A stretch of DNA of 64,000 nt from JBLMXQ01 sp050257855. GTDB taxonomy: Bacteria > Acidobacteriota > Vicinamibacteria > Vicinamibacterales > CAVVIG01. Positions 1-10,356 of this stretch are shown here, one piece after another (the first letter of the stretch is position 1; each line of letters begins with the position of its first letter). Made by a program: the position numbers and the translations under genes. The stretch spans positions 1 through 64,000 of the forward strand of contig JBLMXQ010000080.1 in assembly GCA_050257855.1 (NCBI GenBank), written 5' to 3'. The notes below the pieces were generated by a model, which was not told the origin of the DNA, did not search any database, and saw only the letters and a program-made list of their open reading frames with translations.

Positions 1-2
1 AC

Positions 3-128
3 CGGGCGATGTTCTCGAAAGTCGGCTTCGTTGACGTCCGCATTGTTGACGAACAAAGCGCGGGGTGGATCTGCGGGGTGGGCACGAAACCAAAAGGCGC
101 GATAACCTTCGGCACACCTAGCTGTTAA
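3..128 (+). CDS. C-terminal fragment of a probable SAM-dependent methyltransferase (5' end outside window)
   Basis: An open frame enters from the left edge and ends at TAA 126-128, giving about 41 residues that include KVGFVDVRIVDE and GWICGVGTKPKG. This 'aGF.dv.i....gWi..vGtKp' pattern resembles the last strand-helix unit of class I SAM methyltransferases, but the fragment is too short to name a family. The TAA lies in a TGTTAATG stretch just before the IS481-type transposase remnant, so the present stop may come from the transposon end and the gene may be truncated. The family call is inference from the tail alone. Confidence 0.45.
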   Translation, partial: RAMFSKVGFVDVRIVDEQSAGWICGVGTKPKGAITFGTPSC

Positions 129-146
129 TGTCCAGCACGCTGTTCA

Positions 147-455
147 TCAAGCGGCCTCCTGAAACCGAGTCCAGGGCGATCGCCGACCGAGACTCGCATG
201 GGGGCGCTGATGATTGTAGTACCGCACGAACTGAGTGAGGGCGTGCGTGCGCGCGGCCGACGTCAGGTACGGGCGCCGATACGGCCACTCGCGTAAGAAG
301 CGTTGGATGAAGCGTTCGGCCTTGCCGTTGGTGCGCGGCGTGTACGGCCGCGTCCGCTTGTGACGGACCTGCCAGACGCGACACGCGCGGGCAAACAGCC
401 GCCACCGAGAGCCACTGGCGTTGTCGGTCAGGATGCGGCGCACGCGGATGCGGAG
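147..455 (-). pseudogene. IS481-type transposase, 3' fragment (integrase core)
   Basis: About 100 codons match the C-terminal part of the DDE integrase core of IS481-like transposases: RRILTDNASG (the second catalytic Asp in TDN), the basic run RPYTPRTNGKAERFIQRF with the catalytic Glu in KAERF, and the C-terminal YYNHQRPHASLGRRSP. The N-terminal half, with the helix-turn-helix and the first Asp, is missing. The frame is closed upstream by TGA 456-458, which is also the stop of the outer-membrane gene behind it, so the break falls at that junction. It cannot encode an active transposase. No complete pair of terminal inverted repeats is visible. Confidence 0.85.
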
Positions 456-2633
456 TCAGAACCGAAATATGTACTGTAGTTTGGAAGACGCGCGATCGAA
501 GGTCGATTCGAATGAACCGTCGAACGTCTTGACCCAGCCGCGGTTGAGTACGAGAAACAAGTCGTTGCCTGGCTTCAGAATCCACCGAAACCGGCTTTGC
601 GCGCTCATGAGCCGGGTTTCGTTGTCGTACTGCACCAGGTTCTGCCACGAGACGTTCGGACTGAAGTTGTAGTCGCCGCGCGCGGTCAACAGCTCCGTCT
701 GGAAATGCCCTTCCAGCAGCGTGATGTCGTTGCGATCGGCCTGGAGCGCGACCGACAGGTGCGCGGTCGGCTTCAGCGTCAGCCCAACCGTCGTCTCCTT
801 GCGCGTACCGTCGTAGAAACCGCCCCACCAGTACGTGAGATCGATGACCCACCGCCGCTTCGTCGCGGTGTTCATCTGCGCGCGGTACATGTGCCACTGA
901 TACGAGCCGATAGGCACGACCACTCCGGGGTAAATCTCGAACGGCGCGTCGAGATGCTGGAACTCCGGAATGGTGTTCCACTCGAGGTGCTCGCCCGACT
1001 CGGTTCGCACGTTGAACGGCGCCATGAAGAAGCGCCAGTTCTCGAGCCGGTTGTGCAGGTTGGTGATGTACTCCGGCTCGAACTCGAAGAAGAACTGCCG
1101 GATCCCCCACCGCTGCGGCCTCGGCTGAAACGCGACGCGCGCCTTCGTCGTTCGAATACCGACGCGCGGCACGAATCCGAGGCCAGGCTGGAAGTTGTCG
1201 CCGATCTGCTTCCAGTTCAGGAACATGTCCCAGCGATCGTTTGGATACGACAGTCCGAACCCGCCGGCATAGTCGCTGCCGAGCGTGTGATCGGCGCTGC
1301 GCTCGAAGAACAGGTCGAGCCCGACGTTCTTGTTGCCCTTGAACGTCGACGTCGCGAACCGGGCGTCCGCGCCGAGAAGATTGTTCGCGCCCGCGCCGTT
1401 CGGGTCACCGTTGGTCACGATGGCGCCGATCCACGACTGCTCGAATAGGTTCCGGCTCACGCGGGCGGCAAACAGGTTCTGGCGTGTGAGCGACGCCGCC
1501 GGCACGTCACGGGTCTCGACGTCGAGGACGCCGATGTTGTAACCGGACTGGCGTCCGACGACCTTCGCGCCGACATCGATCGGCACCGTGCCGCCGGTGG
1601 TCTCGTCGCCGTAGAGACCAATACGGCGCGTGAAGAACGGGATGAGGTCGGTTCCGCCGGCCAGCCCGGCCACGTCGAATACGCCGGCGCCTTCGAGAAA
1701 GAAGGTGCGTTTCTCCGGGTAGAACAGCGGATAGGGCGTGAGGTTGATCTGCCGGATGTCCGCTTCGGCTTCCGCGAAGTCGGTGTTCACCGTCACCGAG
1801 GCATTCAGGTCTGGCGTGAGGTTCTTGAACACGTCCAGGCCGCCCGTGAGCTTCCGATCGCCAGTGTCTTCCCCGCCGGAGACGTAGGGTCGCACGTCCA
1901 ACCCTCGACCCTGGCGCGCCCCTTCGAGACCCGTCAGCTGCCCTGCATCCGCCAGGTTGCCAATCCAGCTCGTGGTCCGCGGCGCCGCCCAGCGATCGGT
2001 CTCGAACAGATGCTTGATTTGCCGCTCGATGTTCAGCCCCCACACGGTCTGGTCGGGTCTGAAGCGCAGGGTCTTGAACGGAATCACGATCTCGGCCGTC
2101 CAGGCGCCGTTCGTCCGGGTGACGGCCGCATCCCAGATGCCGTCCCACTCACGCGTGAGACTCTGGGCGTTGTTGGAAATCTGCCCGTCCGATCGCGCAC
2201 CGTTCGGGTTGACCTGGAAGAAGAAGCCGTTGCGGTGATCGAAGAACGGGTCGAGGACGATCGTGATCTGGTCGTCGACGCTCAGATCGGCATCGCGAGC
2301 CAGCTGCGTGGCGACGACGGCGCCAGCGTGCGTCTCGTGACAGACGATGCCGAAATAGAGCGCCTGGTCGTCGACGAGCACGCGGATTTCGGTGGGCTCG
2401 GTCGGCGGGCGTCCCTCGACCGGTTCGCGCTGCGTCAATGAGCCGATCGGTGGCGCGGCGCCCCAGTCCGGTTCGTCGAGTCGCCCGTCGAGTCTGATGA
2501 TGCCCGTGGCTCGGCGGGCGGTGGCGACCGGCACGTCCGTTCGCAGCCGATCCGATTGCTGCGCCGAGACGGATGTCGCAACGGCGCAGACGAATCCGGC
2601 CGACACGGCAAGTCGCGCGCAGCGCCAGGACAC
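456..2633 (-). CDS. DUF5916 / CBM9-like domain outer-membrane protein
   Basis: Predicted secreted protein of about 725 residues. GTG 2633 is chosen because it lies 10 bases after the stop of the preceding gene and opens a signal peptide (ARLAVSAGFVCAVATSVSAQ). A CBM9-like fold follows (IIRLDGRLDEPDWGAAPPI, then DDQALYFGIVCHET and ITIVLDPFFDHRNGFFFQVNPNG). The remaining two thirds is typical DUF5916: FAEAEADIRQINLTPYPLFYPEKRTFFLEGAGVF followed by many alternating aromatic beta strands. The chain ends in Phe (LQYIFRF), the usual C-terminal signature of outer-membrane beta barrels. The substrate is unknown. It sits directly behind a secreted YncE-like propeller gene, probably in one operon. Confidence 0.8.
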   Translation of the reverse strand: MSWRCARLAVSAGFVCAVATSVSAQQSDRLRTDVPVATARRATGIIRLDGRLDEPDWGAAPPIGSLTQREPVEGRPPTEPTEIRVLVDDQALYFGIVCHETHAGAVVATQLARDADLSVDDQITIVLDPFFDHRNGFFFQVNPNGARSDGQISNNAQSLTREWDGIWDAAVTRTNGAWTAEIVIPFKTLRFRPDQTVWGLNIERQIKHLFETDRWAAPRTTSWIGNLADAGQLTGLEGARQGRGLDVRPYVSGGEDTGDRKLTGGLDVFKNLTPDLNASVTVNTDFAEAEADIRQINLTPYPLFYPEKRTFFLEGAGVFDVAGLAGGTDLIPFFTRRIGLYGDETTGGTVPIDVGAKVVGRQSGYNIGVLDVETRDVPAASLTRQNLFAARVSRNLFEQSWIGAIVTNGDPNGAGANNLLGADARFATSTFKGNKNVGLDLFFERSADHTLGSDYAGGFGLSYPNDRWDMFLNWKQIGDNFQPGLGFVPRVGIRTTKARVAFQPRPQRWGIRQFFFEFEPEYITNLHNRLENWRFFMAPFNVRTESGEHLEWNTIPEFQHLDAPFEIYPGVVVPIGSYQWHMYRAQMNTATKRRWVIDLTYWWGGFYDGTRKETTVGLTLKPTAHLSVALQADRNDITLLEGHFQTELLTARGDYNFSPNVSWQNLVQYDNETRLMSAQSRFRWILKPGNDLFLVLNRGWVKTFDGSFESTFDRASSKLQYIFRF

Positions 2634-2643
2634 CAGGGGCAGA

Positions 2644-3621
2644 TCAGTGGACCTCGTACACCCGGATTTCGGCCTTCTGATTACCGCGATGGGGAACCGC
2701 GAGGTACAGCTGGTTCGTCGATGGCACGAACAGCGACGTGCGCGCACCGGGCGCCGTCGTCAAACGCGCCGCGCGGCTGAAACGTCCGGCGGATTCCTGA
2801 AACACGTCGACGTATCCCTCGCCGCCGCTGACGTACAGCCGGTGCCGCGTGGTGTCGTAGAAGAGATCGTCGGTGTCGCCAACGATGTCAAAAGACGAGA
2901 CTTCCTTCCCACTCGACGTGTCGTAGACAAGGACCTTCGCCGGACGCCGGCACCCGATGAACAGGCGGTGATTCGCCTCGTCGAGCGCCATCGGGAAGTT
3001 CGCCTTCGCGGCCGTGACGGGCCACGTCCCGATGACCTTCATCGTCGAGCGATCGACGACGGCGATCTGATCGACGGTGGGCACGTTCACGTAGGCGCGT
3101 GTGCCGGATGACTCGAGTTGAAACGACTCGGGATGGCCGGCCACCTTCGCCTCAGCGAGCACCTTCCGGCCGGCGGGATCGACGGCGGCGAGCGCGCCGG
3201 TTCCGAATCCGATGTAGAGGCGTTTCGCAGCCGGGTCGTACCGCACGTTGTCCGAGTCGTCGCCGAGCCGAACCGTTCCGGTCGCGTGGTAATCGCCGGC
3301 GTCCAGCAACTGCAGCCCCTCGCCCTCGCCGTTCGCAACCGCAACCTGCCCGGCGTCCGCGGCGACCGCGATGCCCTGCGGCTCGCGGAATCCAGGCAGG
3401 CTCTTGACGTCGCGTCCCGCTTTCACATCGACCACCTCGACCGTGTTGTTGCCGAGGGCGGCGACGAACAGGTGCCCGCTCGCCAGATCGAACGCCATGT
3501 GATCGATTCGGCCTTCGACGCGGGGGAGATCGATCGTGCGCGCGAGGGTCAGCGGTTCCTGGGCCGAAGGGCCGAGCGCCCAGAAAAAGACGAGAACGGC
3601 AGCCGGGAGCGCAACACGCAC
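2644..3621 (-). CDS. secreted YncE/YVTN-family beta-propeller protein
   Basis: About 325 residues. GTG 3621 is favoured because GGAGG sits 5 bases upstream and the protein then begins with a clean signal peptide (VRVALPAAVLVFFWALGPSAQ). The rest is a string of repeats of the YVTN/YncE propeller type, for example HLFVAALGNNTVEVVDVKAG, KRLYIGFGTGALAAVDPAG, AYVNVPTVDQIAVVDRST and HRLFIGCRRPAKVLVYDTSSG. These are normally periplasmic or surface propellers with no settled enzymatic role. The gene is followed after 10 bases by the DUF5916 outer-membrane gene, so the two are probably co-expressed and may act together at the envelope. Other in-frame GTG codons at 3627 and 3633 are possible starts. 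Confidence 0.8.
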   Translation of the reverse strand: MRVALPAAVLVFFWALGPSAQEPLTLARTIDLPRVEGRIDHMAFDLASGHLFVAALGNNTVEVVDVKAGRDVKSLPGFREPQGIAVAADAGQVAVANGEGEGLQLLDAGDYHATGTVRLGDDSDNVRYDPAAKRLYIGFGTGALAAVDPAGRKVLAEAKVAGHPESFQLESSGTRAYVNVPTVDQIAVVDRSTMKVIGTWPVTAAKANFPMALDEANHRLFIGCRRPAKVLVYDTSSGKEVSSFDIVGDTDDLFYDTTRHRLYVSGGEGYVDVFQESAGRFSRAARLTTAPGARTSLFVPSTNQLYLAVPHRGNQKAEIRVYEVH

Positions 3622-3774
3622 GGGCACCTCCACATTGCCACTGATTGCGGGCTCACTCGAAGCGCGGCGCTTCGATGGAATCGAGCCCCGCAGCCCGGCG
3701 CGCGAGGTAGTAGCCAAAGAACACGCCGATCAGCGCCGAGTGTTCACGTCGGACGTTTGGGATCGAGAAAAGAT

Positions 3775-3848
<74 letters not shown>

Positions 3849-3860
3849 GATCGGAAGCTC

Positions 3861-3895
3861 AAAAACCAGAACGGCGGGTCTCGACGACCCGCCGC
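3861..3895 (-). terminator. probable Rho-independent terminator between the two tRNA genes
   Basis: A perfect 8-bp stem (GGCGGGTC 3873-3880 with GACCCGCC 3886-3893, 5-base loop) can be extended by two more pairs. Read on the minus strand it is followed after a few bases by a run of five T (3861-3865). It lies downstream of tRNA-Gly and would separate it from tRNA-Cys. Confidence 0.5.
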
Positions 3896-3940
3896 TGCCA
3901 GGGTGGAAACCCGAAGCCCGCACGCGCGCGAGCGAAGAAT

Positions 3941-4015
3941 TGGAGCGGGAAACGGGATTCGAACCCGCGACTTCGACCTTGGCAAGGTCGCACTCTACCA
4001 CTGAGTTATTCCCGC
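3941..4015 (-). tRNA. tRNA-Gly (GCC)
   Basis: Minus-strand cloverleaf with acceptor GCGGGAA/TTCCCGC, D arm ACTCAGTGGTAGAGT, anticodon stem-loop GACCT TGCCA AGGTC (anticodon GCC), T arm GCGGGTTCGAATCCCGT, and encoded CCA at the 3' end. Confidence 0.97.
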
Positions 4016-4054
4016 TCGGCGAATCCCTAACGTACCACACGGCCGGCTCGACCT

Positions 4055-5047
4055 TCAACCCCGGCGCAGCACCTCCGCGGCTTCCTCCGGCGGCGTCGGG
4101 TTGATGTAGAACCCGGTCCCCCACTCGAAACCGGCCACCCGCGTCAGCCGCGGCATCACCTCGACGTGCCAGTGATAGTACTCGGTCGTGTCCTCCGAGA
4201 ACGGCGACGTGTGCAGCACGAAGTTGTACGGCGGCGACTCGAGCGCGCGGTCCATCCGCGACAGCACCTGCTTGAGCGCCCGCGCGAGCCCCTCGAAATC
4301 CGGACGCGGCGACTCCTCGAACCGCCCGCGGTGCCGCTTCGGCAAAATCCAGGTCTCGAACGGCACGCGCGGCGCGTACGGCGCCAGCGCGACGACGTCC
4401 GCGTTCTCGAGGATGACGCGCCGCGCCGCCGCCAGCTCCTGGCGGACAATGTCGCAGAAGATGCAGCGCTCCTTCTCCTCGAAATGCCGGCGCGCGCCCT
4501 CGACCTCTTCCCTCACGAAATCGGGCACGATCGGCAGCGCCAGCAGCTGCGAGTGCGAATGCTCGAGCGTCGCCCCGGCGCCGGCGCCCTGGTTCTTGAA
4601 CACGAGGATGTAGCGGAACCGGATATCGCGCTTGAGATCCAGGATGCGATCGCGGAACGCGTCGATCACGCGCTCGATCTCCGCCTCGCTCATCGTCGCG
4701 AGCGTCTTGCGGTGGTCGGGCGTCTCGACGATCACCTCGTGCGCGCCGATGCCGTTCATCCGGTCGAACAGCCCCTCGCCCTGCCGATCGAGTCCGCCCT
4801 CGACCTGCAGCGCCGGATACATGTTCGGCACGACGCGCACGTCCCAGCCGGGCGCGTTCGGCGCGCCGTTCGTCCGGTACGCCAGCACCTCGGGCGGGGT
4901 GAACGACTCGTGCCCGGGGCACAGCGGACAGACGTCGCCGCCGATCGGAATGCCCCGCACCACCTGAAAATCGTTCGGACGCTTCTGGCGCGTCGTCGAG
5001 ATGATGACCCAGCGGCCGGTGATCGGATCTTTGCGCAGCTCGGGCAA
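4055..5047 (-). CDS. galT: galactose-1-phosphate uridylyltransferase family protein
   Basis: About 330 residues of the HIT superfamily. It transfers UMP between UDP-glucose and galactose-1-phosphate in the Leloir pathway; close relatives act on other sugar phosphates, so the exact substrate is less certain. The N-terminus MPELRKDPITGRWVII is typical. Visible motifs are the zinc-type pair CPLC (C40, C43), the active-site LEHSHSQLLALP (His163, His165), a second CIFC pair (C195, C198), and HWHVEVMPRL near the end. TTG 5047 is preferred; an in-frame TTG at 5059 overlaps the yraN stop. No strong ribosome binding site is seen, so translation is probably coupled to yraN, whose stop lies only 8 bases upstream. 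Confidence 0.87.
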   Translation of the reverse strand: MPELRKDPITGRWVIISTTRQKRPNDFQVVRGIPIGGDVCPLCPGHESFTPPEVLAYRTNGAPNAPGWDVRVVPNMYPALQVEGGLDRQGEGLFDRMNGIGAHEVIVETPDHRKTLATMSEAEIERVIDAFRDRILDLKRDIRFRYILVFKNQGAGAGATLEHSHSQLLALPIVPDFVREEVEGARRHFEEKERCIFCDIVRQELAAARRVILENADVVALAPYAPRVPFETWILPKRHRGRFEESPRPDFEGLARALKQVLSRMDRALESPPYNFVLHTSPFSEDTTEYYHWHVEVMPRLTRVAGFEWGTGFYINPTPPEEAAEVLRRG

Positions 5048-5055
5048 GGCGATCG

Positions 5056-5421
5056 TCAATCCGCGTCGAACGCGTGTGAAAACACCTCGATCGACGGCGC
5101 GCCGTCCCCGAGGCGAATGGCAACGACGTCGAACCGGCACGGGACGTCGCCGATGTGGTGGCGCATCAGATACTCCTGCGCGAGGCGCACGATCCGCCGG
5201 CGCTTGATGGCGGTCACGGCCTCCTCCGCTTCGCCGAACGCGTTGCCCTCCCGCAGCTTGACCTCGACGAACACCAGCGTGCCCGCCTCGCGCGCGACGA
5301 TGTCCAGTTCTCCATCGCGGGAGCGGTAGCGCCGGGCGAGAATTGCGTACCCGCGCCGCGCGAGCTCCTCGCACGCCAGGTCCTCGCCGAATTTCCCGAG
5401 TGCGATCCGCGTGCTCGACAT
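5056..5421 (-). CDS. YraN family protein (UPF0102)
   Basis: 121 residues, normal for the family. It carries the restriction-endonuclease-like core of YraN proteins: GKFGEDLACEELARRGYAILARRYRSRDGELDIVA, then LVFVEVKLR, and later CRFDVVAI. The E..E...G, D of GELDIV and EVK positions form the predicted PD-(D/E)XK active site, but no biochemical role is firmly established. ATG 5421 starts the conserved N-terminus. It is followed closely by galT and preceded by the 30-bp tandem repeat. Confidence 0.9.
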   Translation of the reverse strand: MSSTRIALGKFGEDLACEELARRGYAILARRYRSRDGELDIVAREAGTLVFVEVKLREGNAFGEAEEAVTAIKRRRIVRLAQEYLMRHHIGDVPCRFDVVAIRLGDGAPSIEVFSHAFDAD

Positions 5422-5468
5422 GCCGGGCGCCGGAGCAAGCGCTGTGCCGGCGGGTATCTTGACGGTTC

Positions 5469-5584
5469 GGGACGGCCTAAAGGCCGTCCCCTACAGAGCC
5501 CCCGGCCTGAAGGCCGTCCCCTACAGAGCCCTCGGCCTGAAGGCCGTCCCCTACAGAGCCCTCGGCCTGGGGGCCGTCCCCTAC
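5469..5584 (-). repeat. tandem copies of the GGGACGGyCt...rCCGTCCC palindrome (family 1)
   Basis: Nearly four copies of a 30-bp unit (core GGCCTGAAGGCCGTCCCCTA) lie between yraN and the aminotransferase gene. The first copy at 5469-5490 is a complete palindrome (GGGACGGCCT then AAGGCCGTCCC); later ones keep mainly the right half. The last copy supplies the TAG stop (5581-5583) of the aminotransferase. Related palindromes occur at 25693, 37126, 51214 and 55856. Confidence 0.9.
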
Positions 5585-6920
5585 CCTCGTTTCTTCTTCG
5601 ACTCGACCTCGGTCAGCGCCTCATCGAAGATGCCCAGGGCGATGTCGGCCTGCTTGCGCGTCAGCACGAGCGGAGGCGAGAACCGGATGGCGTTCTTCCC
5701 GGCGCCGAGCACGAGCAGCCCACGCATGAACGCCGCGGAGACGACGGCGTCCCGCTCCTCGGTCGCGCGCTCCTTCGTCTGGCGATCGCGCACCAGCTCG
5801 ACGCCCAGCATCAGCCCGCGTCCGCGCACGTCGCCGACGAGCGGGTGCTTCTCCATGAGCGCCCGCAGGCCGCTCAACAGGTGCCCGCCCACGTCGGCGG
5901 CGTTCGCGACCAGCCGTTCCCGGAGCAGCTTGATGGTGGCGAGCGCGGCGGCGCACGACAGCGGGTTGCCGCCGAACGTGCTGGCGTGCGCCCCGGGCGG
6001 CCATGACATCAGGTCGGCGCGCGCGGCGGCGACGCCGAGCGGCAGCCCGGACGCGATCCCCTTCGCCATCGCGATCATGTCGGGGCGCACGCTGGTGAAC
6101 TCGATCGCGAACATCCTGCCCGTGCGGCCCATCCCCGACTGCACTTCGTCGGCGACGAGCAGCGCCCCGTACCGGGTCGTCAGCTCCCTCAGGCGCTCGA
6201 GGAACTGTCCGGGCGCGACGATGTAGCCGCCCTCGCCCTGAATCGGCTCGACGACGATCGCCGCCAGCTCGTCGGGCGACACGAGGTGCACGAGCAGCTG
6301 ATGCTCCACGAAATCCAGGCACTCGGCCGCGCAGGTCTCCGGCCGCAGGCCCAGCGGACACCGGTAGCAGTCGGCGTACGGCGCGTGGTAGACGCCGGAC
6401 ATCAGCGGTCCGAACCCCCGCCGCTGAATCGCCTTGCTGGCGGTCAGCGCCAGCGCGCCCATGGTCCGGCCGTGGAAACTGCCGAGGAACGCGATCAGAT
6501 TCGGACGTCCGGTCGCGTGGCGCGCCAGCTTGATGCACGCCTCGACCGCCTCGGCCCCCGAGTTGCCGAAGAACGCCCGCACGCCGCCGTCGATCGGCGA
6601 GATCGCGCCGATCTCCTCGGCGAGGCGAACCTGCTCGTCGTAATAGAAGTCGGTGCCCGACATGTGCAGGAAGCGGCCGGCCTGCCCGGTGATCGCGGCC
6701 ACCACGTCCGGGTGCGAATGGCCGGTGGAGTTGACGGCGATGCCGGCGGCGCAGTCGAGGAAGACGTTGCCGTCGACGTCCTCGACCATGGCGCCCGACC
6801 CGCGCGCGATCACGAACGGATAGCTGCGCGTGTAGGACGGCGAGACGACCGCGCGATCACGATCGATGACGGCCCGGGCCCGGGGTCCGGGAAGCGGCGT
6901 ACGGATGTGTGGTGTGTCGG

Positions 6921-6924
<4 letters not shown>
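5581..6924 (-). CDS. class III PLP aminotransferase (acetylornithine/4-aminobutyrate aminotransferase-like) with a Cys cluster
   Basis: 447 residues, fold-type I PLP enzyme. SGAEAVEACIKLARHATGR, GSFHGRTMGAL and VADEVQSGMGRTG (Asp259) contact the cofactor, and Lys288 in MAKGIASGLPLG is the Schiff-base lysine. An insertion at 181-205 holds four cysteines (CYRC, then two more within 16 residues), as in a sub-group annotated as acetylornithine-family aminotransferases or broad-specificity amino-acid racemases, so the substrate should stay open. ATG 6924 overlaps the cysS stop as ATGA, implying translational coupling. The TAG stop lies inside the adjoining palindromic repeat. Confidence 0.85.
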
Positions 6925-8333
<1,409 letters not shown>

Positions 8334-8345
8334 CGACTCTCGTCT

Positions 8346-8612
8346 TCAGGGCAGCGCGTGGGCGGCGCGCCAGACCTCGACGTCGCCGTTCCGCACCACC
8401 ACCTCCAGCGATCCGGCGGCGGCCCGGAACTGCACGGTGCAGCGCCCGCGGGCGGCGGCGGCGGCGCGGGCCACTTCGTCGCCCACGTGCGCCGCGAGCG
8501 CCGTGGTATCGGCCGCGTAGCGCAACAGCTGGGCGGACACGGCGTCGACGAGCTCGGTGCCGCGCGACGCGTCGTCGATCTGCAGGGCGAAGAAGAAGTC
8601 CGGAACAGCCAC
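8346..8612 (-). CDS. small conserved-looking protein of unknown function
   Basis: 88 codons starting at GTG 8612, 11 bases after the ribF stop and ending 12 bases before cysS, so it fits exactly into the operon. The sequence (VPDFFFALQIDD, then an Ala-rich helix, CTVQFRAAAGSLEVVVRNGDVEVWR) suggests a small alpha/beta domain with two C-terminal strands. There are no membrane segments or catalytic motifs. I do not recognise the family. Placement and G+C-biased third positions support it as a real gene; the function is unknown. Confidence 0.6.
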   Translation of the reverse strand: MAVPDFFFALQIDDASRGTELVDAVSAQLLRYAADTTALAAHVGDEVARAAAAARGRCTVQFRAAAGSLEVVVRNGDVEVWRAAHALP

Positions 8613-8623
8613 CCGTGGCGATT

Positions 8624-9562
8624 CTACAGTGAAAGGCGGTCGAACAGCATCCGGGCCCGCTCGCAGTCGGCGGCGATCTGCGCTCCGAGCGCGTCGATCG
8701 ACTCGAACGCCCGTTCGTCGCGCAGCCGCTGCACGAACCCGATGCGCAGCCGCTCGCCGTACAGGTCGCGATCGAAGCCGAACAGATGCGTCTCGATCGT
8801 GGTCCGCCCCGAGCGGTCGACCGTGGGCCGCACGCCGACGTTCGTGACCGACGGCCTGACCACGCCGTCCACGGTCGCCGTGGTGGCGTAGACGCCGTGG
8901 GGCGGCAGCAGCTCGTTGTCGGTCTCCAGGTTCGCCGTCGGGAACCCGATGGCGCGGCCGCGGCTGTCGCCGTGCACGACGGCGCCGTCGATGTAGTACT
9001 GATGACCGAGCAGCGCCCCGGCCTCGTCCACGCGTCCTTCGCTGACGAGCCGCCGCACGCGCGTGCTGCTGACGACGAACTCCTTGTACCGCACCGGATC
9101 GATCTTCTCGGCCCGAAAGCCGTAGCGGCCGCCGAGAACGCGCAGCAGCGAGAAGTTGCCGGCGCGCTCGTGCCCGAACAGGAAGTTCGCGCCGACCCAG
9201 ACTTCGACGACGCGCAGCCACTCGACGAGCACGAGACGGACGAAGGTCTCCGGATCCCACTGCGACAGCTCGGGCGTGAAGCGGACGATCGCCATGCCCT
9301 GGACGCCGGCGCGCGCGAGCGCGTCGATCTTCTGCGCCTCGGTCATCAGGAGCGGCGGCGCCTTGTCGGGGCGCACCACACGCGGCGGGTGCGGATCGAA
9401 GGTCATCACCACCGACGTGCCGCCGCGCTCTCCCGCCACGCGGCGCACGCGGTCGATGATCTTGCGGTGGCCGCGGTGCAGGCCGTCGAAGTTGCCGAGT
9501 GCGAGGACGGGGCTGGTCCAGCGCGCGGGCCGCGGATCCTCGGGGAAGTGGATGACGTCCAT
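8624..9562 (-). CDS. ribF: bifunctional riboflavin kinase / FAD synthetase
   Basis: 312 residues. Makes FMN from riboflavin and then FAD. The N-terminal nucleotidyltransferase half has ALGNFDGLHRGHRKII (HxGH-type) and VMTFDPHPPRVVRP; the C-terminal kinase half has GRAIGFPTANLE and TIETHLFGFDRDLYGERLRIGFVQRLRDERAFES. ATG 9562 overlaps the stop of the preceding gene as TGATG; a GTG at 9565 is the alternative. Part of the leftward operon from the DUF1844 gene to cysS. Confidence 0.96.
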   Translation of the reverse strand: MDVIHFPEDPRPARWTSPVLALGNFDGLHRGHRKIIDRVRRVAGERGGTSVVMTFDPHPPRVVRPDKAPPLLMTEAQKIDALARAGVQGMAIVRFTPELSQWDPETFVRLVLVEWLRVVEVWVGANFLFGHERAGNFSLLRVLGGRYGFRAEKIDPVRYKEFVVSSTRVRRLVSEGRVDEAGALLGHQYYIDGAVVHGDSRGRAIGFPTANLETDNELLPPHGVYATTATVDGVVRPSVTNVGVRPTVDRSGRTTIETHLFGFDRDLYGERLRIGFVQRLRDERAFESIDALGAQIAADCERARMLFDRLSL

Positions 9563-10356
9563 CACACGTCGAGCACCAGCCCATCATAAGCCAACTCGAC
9601 GCCCGCGGGCAGGCGCGCGCACGTGGCGGCATGCGGCAGATCGTGCGCGATGTGCGTGAAGCATGTGCGCGCCGGCCGCAGCCGCTCGACGACCGCCAGC
9701 GCCTCGGTCACGCTGAAGTGCGTCGGGTGCGGGCGATCGCGCAGCGCGTCGAGGACGAGCGTGCGCACGCCGTCGAGCAGCGGCCACGCGGCGTCGGGAA
9801 TGGCGCTGCAGTCGGTGAGGTACGCGAAGGCGCCGATGCGGAATCCGAGAATCGTCCGCGGCCCGTGCAGCAGCGGCACCGGCACGATCTCGAGCCCGCC
9901 GAGCGTGAAGGGGCCTGAGATCGTGAACAGCACGAGCTCCGGGATGCCGCCGCCCACGACCGGCGGCGGCGTGAAGACGTAGTCGAACATCCGCCGCAGG
10001 TCGCCGAGCGTGCGCGCGTCGCCGTAGCACGCGATCGGCGCGCGCTGCAGCACGTTGTAGCGGCGGACCTCGTCGAGCCCGAGCACGTGATCGGCATGGC
10101 TGTGCGTGAAGAGGATGGCGTCGACCCGGCGCACGTCGAAGGCGAGCGCCTGCGCCCGCAGGTCGGTGGACGTGTCGACGAGGATGCTGCGGACGGCGTC
10201 GGCGAACGGGCGGCCGCCGCCCGGCGCCTCGATCAGGATCGACGGCCGCATCCGGCGGTCCCGCGGGTCGGCCGAGCGGCAGACCGGGCAGTCGCACCCG
10301 ATCATCGGCACGCCGGAGGAGGTGCCCGAGCCGAGGAGCGTGACCTTAAGGCTCAA
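9562..10356 (-). CDS. MBL-fold metal-dependent hydrolase (PhnP-like)
   Basis: 264 residues, metallo-beta-lactamase fold. The N-terminus MSLKVTLLGSGTSSGVPMIGCDCPVC with paired cysteines is characteristic of the PhnP-like group, which cleaves cyclic phosphodiesters. The metal motif THSHADH follows LFTHS, and later metal or substrate histidines appear in HGPRTI, DALRDRPHPTHFS and THIAHDL. The true substrate here is unknown, since no phosphonate genes are nearby. It overlaps the upstream DUF1844 gene by 11 bases and ribF by one base, so all three are tightly coupled. Confidence 0.85.
   Translation of the reverse strand: MSLKVTLLGSGTSSGVPMIGCDCPVCRSADPRDRRMRPSILIEAPGGGRPFADAVRSILVDTSTDLRAQALAFDVRRVDAILFTHSHADHVLGLDEVRRYNVLQRAPIACYGDARTLGDLRRMFDYVFTPPPVVGGGIPELVLFTISGPFTLGGLEIVPVPLLHGPRTILGFRIGAFAYLTDCSAIPDAAWPLLDGVRTLVLDALRDRPHPTHFSVTEALAVVERLRPARTCFTHIAHDLPHAATCARLPAGVELAYDGLVLDV

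Noticed and set aside
118..1110. 330-codon minus-strand frame over the left end
   Set aside because: Overlaps the transposase fragment and outer-membrane gene in another frame; composition is Arg/Ala/His-rich with no motif.
3653..3774. Possible small protein ending SALIGVFFGYYLARRAAGLD on the minus strand
   Set aside because: The frame enters from within tRNA-Cys and has no start codon or ribosome site between the tRNA and the segment; the helix-like stretch alone is not enough.
5469..5584. Possible CRISPR array
   Set aside because: The copies are contiguous 30-bp tandem units with no spacers, and no cas genes are present.
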